A stretch of 64,000 nt of DNA, from positions 25,355,875 through 25,419,874 of the forward strand of contig NC_049981.1 of NCBI RefSeq assembly GCF_000003815.2, in the 5' to 3' direction. The notes under the pieces are model-generated. The model saw nothing but the letters and a program-made list of their open reading frames with translations, searched no databases and had not been told where the DNA came from. The DNA is from Branchiostoma floridae (Eukaryota; Chordata; Leptocardii; Amphioxiformes; Branchiostomatidae). Positions 12,801-24,800 of the stretch are shown in pieces (positions within the stretch are counted from its first letter, which is position 1; each line of letters begins with the position of its first letter). The position numbers and the translations under genes were made by a program.

Positions 12801-15800
12801 TGTCCCTGGTTGGCTGGGAGGCCTGGAACCTGATTGGCTGGGAGATCTGGAGCCTGATTGGCTACCAGATCTGTGAGCTGGGCTCTGATTGGCTGCCCCT
12901 GATGGATAGCAGGAGGCAGTCTTACACTGCTGGTTACTGTTCTTGTCCAACAGTTTGTTCAAGATCTGAGGATAAGACATCGAAATTTCTATTGGTACAA
13001 CTGTATATACAAGATCAACAATAACTACCAACTGTAAAATGGACACAAGTACAGTACAAGAATGTAGGACTTAGTAGTAGTAGAAGTAGAGTGTATGGTG
13101 AGCGAGGCTGAGTTTGAAATAATTACCTTGGGCTACAAAAGCATTGGGCAGACTAGTTGGCAACTACACTACTTCTTCCATTTGTGATACAAATGACATT
13201 TAGATACAAGAAAATCTATGTCATAAATGCACAGACAAACGGTAGAGGATATTGTTAGAAACTTCTGACCAGTCATGGTTAGTCATTCATAACCAAAAAT
13301 GAGCAAATTGATACAGAACAAGTGTCACCTTTCTAAGCTTGGTCTGGTCGTCCTTGTAGTGTAAGAGCATGGCAAGTGCCAACTCTCCACGCTGCCTCCT
13401 GGTGCCTTCGCACAGAAGTGCATGCTCTGCCTCACTCACATTGGCCTTCAGCCCTGGAAAATAACGGATCAAAAACAATGTCACTCAGGTAAGAGAGGTA
13501 AGAGAAAAAAACAGTGATGGGGAGAGGTTAGGAATGAAAAACAATGACATTGAATGATGTAAACCCATAATGTTATGGGCATAAGAAAAAAATACAGTAC
13601 AGTCAAAGCTGTACTACTGTCCATCCCTGCATTAGGACAATATACAGTGGAATTCGCTTATTTGGATAGCTCATTTGTCAGCGCATTTTATCCAATAGTC
13701 CGAAGTATCCAACAGTCCGAAGTTGGGCCACTAACGCCCCGAAGGGAGCCTGGAGGGGGGCGAATATAGGATTACTACAACGCAAGACACAAACACCACA
13801 CATACGATACGGAACTTCATTTACAAAACTTTTGAATCAGACATTTGTTCATCTAGAGCAGTAGTAGTCTAAGCAGTAGTTATTAATAACCTACAGTACT
13901 GTTTTGAACGAATGGAACGTCAACTGTTTGAATCTACAACATCACTAAATAGCCAGCAAAAGAACGAACAGATTCCAGTTACAAGCTTTACATAATTATA
14001 CGTTCCGATATTATACAATTTACGTGCGCTGATAAATCTAATAAAGATTTTTAAGTCGGTGGCTAAATGAACATGTAGAAAAATACGCTTGACTCGCACT
14101 GCCGAGAGCATAACTAATTGAACTACAACAAAGGCAAACACAACTCCGCTTGTATGCCGGAAAAAATTATGTTGATTTCGTAATTTTGAGCAAAATGACG
14201 GTACGTATTGGAGAGATAAACTCTTCACCTTCTTATTTACATCTTGTGTCCACAAATTACGCTGAAATTTTAAACTCGACGCCGTCTTTCACGGTGGAAG
14301 ACGGAAAATTTTACTTTCAAAACATTTAAAATGGCGTCGCAGCGTGGCTTGAGATATCCCGCCATTCAATGCGGCTTATTGCGACATCACAGTTCATTGA
14401 CCCTGTTGCGTTACGTGCGCTGTAAAAATCTACGTAGTGCAGCCGAAATCAGCTCAATAATGAGACAGTGGATATGTAAAAACAAATTTTGTAGGGTAAA
14501 CCAAGTTTAGACGTTGTCTGAAGGGGAAATATGAACTCAAAAGCGTGTTGACGTTCCCATGACGTCCGCCCATCATGCCTTGCGGCAACCTATCAAAATG
14601 GCGCCTAACCAATGTTCGCACGCTACCGCAGCAGCATTGGCAAGATTTTCGGTGGAATCTATCTATCTTGCGGTCCTTTTCATGATTATATGCCTTCATA
14701 CATACAGTTGTTGGTTAATTTTGGCCTCATTTTGTAAGTTTTAGCGTATATTTTCCCATTTTATTCGCTATAATTTGACGTAATTCTATCCAAAAACCCG
14801 AAGTTTGAGCCCGGGGGTTATCCAATTCTGCGAAGCCTTATACAATAGAATGAATGGCAAATGGTTTGGGATTTCGCAATTCTATGCAATTACCCGAATT
14901 ATCCGAAAAGGCGTAATACGAATAATTGGAATCCACTGTAGTTTCATGGCCAATTCTTTTTACATATTTTTTGCCAAATATTTGACTTGAAGAAGCAGTT
15001 TCCAACAGCACTTGCAACTCCAAAATTTACATTGTTTGGAGAAAAGAAAAATCTACACAAATGCCTACCAAGGGCAGTGACAGCAGCCTCGAATCCCAGC
15101 AGCTCATCGTTCGGCTGTCGATCCTTTACTTGGATGTTTGGCCGGGAACTGCCATTACAGTTGTCTGCAAAACATTCAAGAAACACACGTAACACATTAG
15201 ATTTGGGTAGAGACTGTAGATGTGGAAAACCATAACAAATCCCTAACAAAACATTTTATAACTGAACTTTGAAGCAGGTTGTGGCAGAGCCAGTCACCGA
15301 CAAGGATCTACGACAGTCTTTTCTGCAACAAGACAGCTAAATTTTTGTCCGACACATGCATAGTTGTCCCAAGAATGCCTTAGGTTTGCTATCAGAAATT
15401 AATCACACAACGAATGTGACCAAGCCCTAAACTACACAGGGTTGGACAAGTCCACTAGCCCTATTGTCCAGGGCAAGTGAAAGTGCTGATCGGGCAAGTG
15501 AATAACCTACCCTACTTGCCTGATCGGGCAAGTAAGATTTTTCCATTGAGTTAGATTTTGATATACTTGTTACTACTTACAGTCATGACATCAACCAATG
15601 GTCAACATAGGAAAACAGAGGCAGTAATACGAATTCCATTGTTGGAAGTGAAAATGCATATAAAACTGATATTTGCATTTTGGACAAGTGAAAAATTGGT
15701 TCGGGCAAGTAAATTTTTTATGTGCTTGCCCGATAGGACAAGTGGATTTCAGAAAACTTGTCCAACCTTGCTACATCTGTAGTAAAAGACAGAAACCCCG

Positions 15801-18800
15801 GCCTTACTGGGCAGACAGAGCGCATCAAAGATGAAGCTGGCCAGCATGAGCGGCAGGACGGCCTCGCCGCGGTGGTGCGACTTGCCGCTCCGCAGATTCT
15901 CCGCTCGCTCCCGCACCATGTCCATCTCCACCGGACCCAGCGGGATCTTCTTCAGCAGACCCACCAGCTCTGACTCCTGATTGGCCAGTTTGACCTACAA
16001 AAGTCATACAGAAGTATCGTAAAGGTGGCAAGGTCAGGCTTTTAGCCAGGCATGCCTCAAGGCGTCATTTGGGCGCACTCTTCTTAAAATTACAAGAAAT
16101 TGCACGCACTACACACCCTTACACTGGGGAGCATGTCCTCCGACATATGCATGAAATTCTGATTGACCAGGGATGCCAATAGGTCATCTGTGCTTGCAGT
16201 TTTATACTGTGACCTCTCAGGCAATAATTTTTCGCCTTAGGATACCTTAGAACACACCATTTTTACCTAAAATTCTCCCAAACTCTGCACAATGGAAGGT
16301 GGATGCCCCCAAACCCCCCCTACAAAAGTCATCCCTATATCACTTATGGCGACTAAACAAGAAATTTGGACCCCTATAATAAAAACCTAGCTAAAAGCCT
16401 GGGCAAGGTAGGTTAATTTCGCGGTGAGAAGAAAGGAGGTCGTTGAACCACTTTTAGCAGTTTAATTGCCATAACATGGTTTTAAGGCAGAGAGACACTG
16501 CAATACTAAAACCACGATAATCATTCCTCACGATCCTCCCCTCACCTCCAGAGTCTTGCTGCAGGCAGGCAGGCGAGGCATCTCCAGTCCGAACAGTCCG
16601 ACCTGGAAGGCCAGGGTGTGGCAGTCGGCCTGTTCCAGCAGCACGCTGCACAGGAAGGCAGCCTTGGCCAGCGTGGTGCTCGCAAAGGTGCAAGTCATGC
16701 CGGAGGGGCAGTGCCGGCTTCTGGAATGAAAACAAAATCAACATAGTCGGAGGATTAGGGCTGTGTACCTAAATACCCGTACCTGTTCCGTACCTAAAAA
16801 ATTGTTTAGGTACAGGTCTGGACCTAAACATCTGTGTACCTGTACCTGTACCTACATACATACACCTGTACCTAAGCAATCTAAGTCACTTATTTTTACC
16901 ACTTTTTAAGACTACTGGATAAGTAAATCCGGAATCAACAATGACAATGGTGATAATCTTGCAGTTGAAACTCTAGAAAACTTGTTTTGAGATTCAAATA
17001 TGCAATTCCCCGTATAAAGATGACAATTTATCACTAGAAAAGACAGTTAGCTACATGTTTAACTTACATATACTTGGTTAAAAATTTTTTTAGGTACAGG
17101 TGCAGGTCCGGACCTGGACCTAAACTCATGTACCTGTACCTGACATTTGTTTAGGTACACAGCTCTAGTGGGGATACATGAGTGTAATCCTTCAGTTCAG
17201 GAATTGCAAGTGGCTGGTGACATTGCCTTTCGACCAAGAAACCCTGATCGAGTCTGGGTTGTGTCTATCAGGATGCATGCATGCTAAGGAATGGGTTACA
17301 GGCTTGACTTCATTGTGTATGTCGAAAAGGGCTAGACTAAGGGGAGATTCCAAACTTTGACAGGTACATTGCACACCAGGCTAACATCAGATTTTTCACA
17401 GCTGTATCTACTCCTCTGGGGAAAAATTGAAATAATACTCAGCCCTTGGCTATGTGTTTGTCCTTGCAATGTATATATGATTGTGCAAGTTTTGCCCCTT
17501 TACCTGCATGATGTTGTGGAATGCCCTGATGGAATAGGGGGACTTGCCAACATCTGCATGGCCAGCTCCTTGGCCAGCTGACAGGCTTCCCTGGTGTAGC
17601 CGTGAGCATGGAGGGCCTCCGCCTGGCAGTACAGGATCTACAGACACAAAAGGAAATTAATTAATTTGTCAGTCTTAGGCCAATCAACCTTGATTGTATG
17701 GTTAATATAGAGACACAAGCTCGGATGTGACCTGCTGCTGAAAGGTTTTAGGGTATGTGGCAATGCTTTGAGTTTTACTCAGTCTAACTTTGCTATTATC
17801 TATACAACTCTTTACTGGTACCTTTTCAAAAATGTCATTGTAAAGGTATTAGATATAGGATGATTTTTTCAGAGGTCCTTCTTTAATAGTATGCTGCATA
17901 GACCTTGAATTTGAGATGAGAATGTTCAAGACAAAGCAAGGATTTGTTCTTTAAGACATGCTATGCTTACCTCTAGTGGGTCGTCTATCACCTTAAGACC
18001 AGCGAAGTAGTTGTCTCCCTGTTCCTTGGGAGGTTTGGGCTTCCTTGGAGTGAGAGCACTGGTATCATAGTAATACATCTGGTACTCATCTGGACCAATC
18101 CCCTGCTCTCTGGCACTGCCAACCACATTGTTGCCATGGATATTGGAGTCATTCATCCAATCAGAATCCACCTCGTCTGAGGGAGAGCTGCTGGCATTAT
18201 TCGACAGGTCTGAATCTGACTTCAGTGGTTTCTGTTTTGGTTTCCTGCGGACTGTTCTTTGGGGGGACTTGTCTGGCGACTTTGTCAGTTTCGCCTGCAG
18301 CTTTGATTTGCTAGTCCTTGCTGAATCTGCCGGCTGCAAATCTGAGCTGCTGTCAGTCTCATCTGAAATGCAGCTTGAATCAGCGGGGGGCAAATGCGGA
18401 GTCCTGTTTACACCTGAGGATGGAACATGATCAAAATCACTACTACTATCCACAGCTTCTGAATGCGAGGGTGCCAACGCAGAGCTGGCTTCCGTCCCAT
18501 TTAAGTCAGCTCCTGAAATTGATTCCTGAGATTTTACAGTCGCACTGACTGTGGCAGCGACGGCTCCCTCAACCTCCGTAGTCCCTGATTTGGAAGCGGA
18601 TGATTCGTCTTGAGGTGGGAGGTCACTTTCCTCAAGGTCGAGAGAATTGTCTCCATCTTGGAGTTCGGAAAACGAGGTGTCCAGCGTGGGTACGCCCTCG
18701 TCCACGGCCTCGTCAGCACTGACTCTTCTCTCCTGCCTTTTTTCCTCCTGAGCTCGGTGCGAGTCCTTCTGTACACTAACAGTTTGAGTACCGACCTGGG

Positions 18801-21800
18801 CGGACATCGCGACTCCCTGTCTGAACGCACACTCTGCCAGCTGAGCACTCATGGACAGGAACACACCCATGTCCTCGTTCGGGATTCCTATCGAGCGCTT
18901 CTCGCGGTCGCGCAGCGTGACGTCCAGGTGCGGAACGTTCTCCAGCGGGAAATCCTCCCAACCCACCTGGCAGGCCTCGATGGCAGGCTTGAAGCCCGGG
19001 AAGACTTCGATGTCAAATGGCGTGATGGCGTTGTTGCCGCCGCGACTTTTCCGTGCCTTGTCCACCACAAACACGTGCCACTGCTTCAGCTGGTGCTCCA
19101 TCTCCCACCTGGACAGGGACAGGGTCAGAACACTCATCTTGGTGAGTATAAATACATAAATACTATGAAACTACAGCCTGCAGAGATCCCCAAAACCACC
19201 TTTACTTTGGTCTTCCCAAGACCTAGCTACAAACCAAATATAAGCACAACCCATCCATAGTTTCGTAAGTTGTGCTTGGCCAAAGTTCTGCAGACACCCA
19301 AACCCTACCTGTCAAAGGCCTACAGAGCAGGAACAAACACAGCCCTACTAACTTATTACACAGTAGAACTGCCCCGTGCTGCGAGTTGTTGGCTAACCCT
19401 GACTCTAACCATCACTCTTTTTCCAACACCAACCCTCCTTCTTACCTGTCAAAGGCCTTCAGTGCAGGGTTTAACACAGCCAGTCTCCAGAGCACCACTA
19501 ACTCATCACACAGTCCTGCTGCCCCATGCTGGGAGATGTTGGCACTGCTGTTGTTGCTGGTGGCACGGTTACTGTGGGTGGAGCCGTGCGCCTCGGTCGT
19601 CCGGGTGTTAAACCACCAGATCACAATCTATAAGACAGCGGGAATAAAGAGCAGATAGGGATTCAAAGGGTAATCTGTGTGTGGACAGTCAGGTTCACAG
19701 AAAGCTATCACATGTACATGACATGAGTGAAGAAATCTCCAGATAGAAAGGAACAATGGTACACCATGTGGTAGACAAACATCAAATTGGACATGTTAAA
19801 AAGACCACCACACTTATCAAAAAGAGTAAGGGCACATCCCGATGTGAGTTAAATCCATCTGGATATGCAGCTTGTACTCTTCAGTACTAAATTGGTGTGC
19901 TACACCATGAGGCTGTATACAAATATCATCATTGGTCAACGTGCTTACACACGACAGAGTTACAGAGTACCACCCCTTGAACAAACAAAGTCTCAACTTC
20001 TGTGGGGATCCCTGAGTGTTCCCACCTGATCACAGCCTATACACTCCTCAGTAAGGATCTCCAGCAGGGGGATGGCGTTACTGTCACGGCGGCGGAACAT
20101 CTCCCTCACGATGGACAGGAGGTTCCACATTCCCTCCGGTTCGCGGCCACGTAACGGGCGCAGCAGGTTCGACCACTCTGCAGCAGCGGGCGGTGCCGTG
20201 GTCGACAGGTACAACGAGTTCACATCACTGGAAAAAACAAACAAACAAACGTTCGTACAAGCATGAGGCAATTGTGATACAATGGTACAAATCGATATCA
20301 GCAAAACAAAGTGAACTTTTCACACTTAACCAATGTGAAACATAAACATATTTGAGGCTATGCCTTTCTACAAATGTTTTATGTCGAGTCTAGTAGCCAG
20401 AATAGGTCTTATCCATACAAAAGTCTATCTTATTAATTCAATTCTATGCAAGAAGATCGATTTGGCAACAGTTTGACAACAAACTGATTACTTTTACTGC
20501 TTTTCAACAAAAGAGTCACTTGAACACAATAAGAACTGGCCAATAGAAGCTGATCAGCATCTTATAGGACAGCACAACGACATGGCACTAACTTTCACCT
20601 GTTCACAAAAGGGACTAATTCTGACCTGAAGACAATAGGAGCCGGTCAACAGAAGCACTTTCACTTGCTCACAAAAGGGACTAATTCTGACCTGAAGACA
20701 ATAGGAGCTGGTCCACAGAAGCACTTTCACCTACTCACAAAAGGGACTAATTCTGACCTGAAGACAATAGGAGCCGGTCAACAGAAGCACTTTCACTTGC
20801 TCACAAAAGGGACTAATTCTGACCTGAAGACAATAGGAGCCGGTCCACAGAAGCACTTTCACCTACTCACAAAAGGGACTAATTCTGACCTGAAGACAAC
20901 AGGAGCTGGTACACAGAAGCACTTTCACCTACTCACAAAAGGGACTAATTCTGACCTGAAGACAATAGGATCCGGTCCACAGAAGCACTTTCACCTACTC
21001 ACAAAAGGGACTAATTCTGACCTGAAGACAATAGGAGCCGGTCCACAGAAGCACTTTCACCTACTCACAAAAGGGACTAATTCTGACCTGAACACAATCG
21101 GAGCTGGTCCACAGAATCGGATCAGCATCTTCTTGATGTTCTCGTGCAGCGTCTGTTCGTCCAGGAACCAGGTGGGCAGGTCGTTAGCCGACGGCCCCGC
21201 GGTCGGGTCTGGCGCGCCGCAGACGGTGTTGATGGCCGTCTCCTGGGACGACAGGAGCTCGTCCAACAGACGCTGTGCAGTGGGGAGGATCTGGGGAACC
21301 ATGGCAATCACATCATCAATCAACAAATACCATGGTAACCACAAAGTCAGTAAACACCATGGAAACTAGTGTGTTACACCGAAGGGCAGTTATACTGGCT
21401 ATATATATACAGATACAGAAACATTAGCAATCAACCTTCCCCATTAAACCACTATCAAGAAATGCAATGGCAACCATACCATCAACTCCTAAATTTGTTA
21501 CCCTCCCCCATATCTAAAATAAAGTTGCATAACAGTAGATGTATTTGCAGTAAGTCTGGTTGATACCATTCCCGAAAAGGGGTGGGCAGAGCCCGTACCT
21601 GCTGAGGAAGCTCGCTGATGAGGTACTGAGCAAACTTCTGCAGCTGGTCTCGGTGGAGACGAGACAATGACTCCGATACTGGCGCCCGCAGACACACCGC
21701 ACCAGCCTGCAACATCAAATGCACTTCAGAAATGCACATCAATAACTTACGAGGTGTTTCATTCACCCGATGTTTCAGTGACTATTTGTTGTGCAAAACG

Positions 21801-24800
21801 ATTGGCCCAAAAGATATGACGTCATTCCTCCTATATATTAGAGATGCGCGCATGACTGCAGCATTCTCCTGCGTGCTGGCCCTCCGGCCACATCTGGAGC
21901 CTGAAGCATACCAACCACCTGCCCCGCGACAAGTTTTCTGCTTTGGTACCTTATTTTTTTAAAACAAATATGATGGTGCTGATCTCAAGGTATGATGGAG
22001 ACTCCTGATACAGATAAACTTACTCTGCTCAAGTTTCCTAAAGCTAGCAGACAAAAATGTATTTTCCCAAAGGTTGTTTCATCATACACAACAATGTCAG
22101 TAGGAAAAACATGGCATACAGAAAAATATTGTGTCATGTACATACATTGTGGATCCTGAAGAGGCACAGCGAGACGACGTGTGCGCACCACTTGGCGGTG
22201 CTGTTACACGTGCAGCTGCAGGCTGTGATCCGCCGGCGGTCAAACACCACCGCTACGTTGAACGAACCCTTAGGCTGGGGTAGGCCCTGTGGAGGTACTA
22301 CTGTCGCACTAAGATGGAAACCTGAAACAAACAATGATCATTTTTTGTTATTCTATTTCTTTGTTGAACACCACTCCTATGTTAAACGATGTTAATTCCT
22401 TACACTGCAGTATGCCTTTCAGAGGTCCCATTGTTGTACTTGGATGGAAACCTATTGTTGTACTTGGATGGAAACATTCAACAGTCGGGAACACAGTTTG
22501 AAGTACCATCCTATGGACTGCAACTCTTTCCAGTAGTGAGGTGAACAACAACAGCCAGGATTCAAACTTTTAGTATATTTCTTGACATAAGCACCCGTTG
22601 GAAATATCAAGAACACTTTTCCATGCCCACAACTGGACACAACATGATGTTCTCACCTATCTGTAGGGCCTCCTTGACTGCCCTGGCCTTCAGCAGGTGC
22701 TCCCCCTTCTGGAACTCATCGGCACTGCCGTTTGCCAGGCAGGAGTACAGCCTAGCAGGACAGGACATATTAGATACATTATTAATGGCCATCATTGCAA
22801 GATTTGGGTAAGGGTCCAACATATTTACCCTTCCAAAGCTCATTTCAATAGTAGAAACTCTGGGGAAATACTGGAGAAACTGTTACAGGTCAACATCGAT
22901 TAGCAGAAACTGCTATTTTTGAGCCAGGTACATTAAAAAGAAGTAAGTACCCTTAAAGACCTTTATAAAAGTAAGATTTTTGACTGACTCACTTGTTAAG
23001 TTACTCACTCAATTGTTCACTGATTAACTCACACGACTCCTTCTTCTACCTCTGTTATTTCCTCAATCCCTCCCTCTCCCTTTCTCTCATTCTCCGACTC
23101 CCTACATCAGATATCCTCCTTGTTGTCAGGAACGCTCCAGAACGTCAGAAGGTAATATAGAACTGCAGTTGGGAGTGGCTGAACTCGCACCGAATTACCT
23201 CCTCGTTCTAAGGGAAGCTCCAGTTGTTCTAGGACTGGTGGATAAACTCGCTCCACCACCTCATTCACTCCTTCATAACCTTTTTCATTCTCTCCATCCC
23301 TGATTCTCTCATTCCCTCCCTCACCTGATATCCTCCTCGTTCTCAGGGAAGCTCCAGAAGGCGATGCGGAGCTGCAGTTGCTCCGGGACAGGCGGATAAA
23401 CTCGCTCCACCACCTCAAATGGAATGTGCTGCGCCACCTGCCTGGCAGACAACTCAACCAAAGGGACCACAGGGCCCTCTGTCAACACAAGAAATAAAGG
23501 ACTTTACAACATGAATGTAGGTCATAATAGCTGAACATAAAATCTGCAAAAAAAGAACTGTAGTAACTTATATCAAAGTTAGATTCATTTGCACTGTCAG
23601 TGTAACTATAACAGTCACTACAGTTAAAGATAAATAGTTATCTATCATCATTGATACAGCTTAAGGTTAGACAGCCAGGTCTTAACCCTTAAACTGCCAG
23701 AGTTCCAGCCCTTTAAAATGCCATTAGTTCCAGGGTTGGCTGCTGACCTCCGAAAAGAGACCCCCAAACAAGGCCGAAGTCCCTAACTTCCGGCATTCGT
23801 GCGCTACACGCGCGCAAAGCTGCTACTTCGGGGGAATACGCTATCCCGGTTATAATCGGGCATGGCACACAGGGCATGTATATGTGTGCCGGATATATCC
23901 GGGTTTGGCAGTTTAAGGGTTAAGATATACAAAAGTTACTCAAGCAGCTGAATGAAGTTCATAAATGATAGAGTTTTTATCACACATGATGTAGTTAAAG
24001 ATAAATATTATCTGATATGCATGAAATGATATTAATGACTAATATCCAGTTTCAAGTCAAATGGACAATCTGCGCATACATGCAGCTTAATGCATCCAAA
24101 CTGAATATGATTTTAAGTGATCACCTGAGGAAAACATTGACAGAACTAAAAGTAGAGACTGCAAAACATCTGTCATGACAGCATAATCAAGCACATACCA
24201 AATACTGCAATTACCACATATTATTTCCACCATAGGAGCCAGTCTACAGCAAGGGCACTGCACTGACACAGTGGCACATTGTATATTTAGTACGCATGCC
24301 AGTCTGACCCTAGGGACACTTCATCTCACTGTCAGGAAACATGATAGCATAGAACATGCACTTGAGCCCCCCTCCCAACCAAATTGCAAAAGTGTTGCTG
24401 TAATACCCGTCACATTATCCACAATCTTCAGGCGTATCGCTGGAAGATTGACCATATTTAAGATCGACAGAGGGTTGCGCGTACTTTTCACCTGAAAACC
24501 ATCCCTGTCACATATAAGCCATACTTTGTACCTTGTACAATTGTTGTGCAATAAAGTTAACCATATTATAAGCGAGGCTCGGGCGATTGCCACAGAATTG
24601 TCGTCCAATCGATTTTCGCTAACAGAGAACAGACTAGAAATCCAGGCACTGTGTACATACAGTTTCAAGCTCAAACAAAACTGGAGCCTAGGGAAGCTGA
24701 CAGCCTAACATCTACTTCGATAGAACAATGACTGACCACATTCCAAATTTCATAACAATCCATCCATAGCTTTTCATGTTATGTAGCAACACCACATACG

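Noticed and set aside
18610-19260. 216-residue plus-strand frame
   Set aside because: Antisense of ZSWIM8 exon 9, which has the conserved protein on the minus strand.
20665-21369. 234-residue plus-strand protein with 22-residue repeats
   Set aside because: It is open only because the 66-bp array period is a multiple of three. The other strand is the ZSWIM8 exon 6 boundary array, and there is no family similarity.
24271-24708. Overlapping frames of 60-117 residues on both strands
   Set aside because: No domain similarity, no splice or start support, and they lie within ZSWIM8 intron 1.
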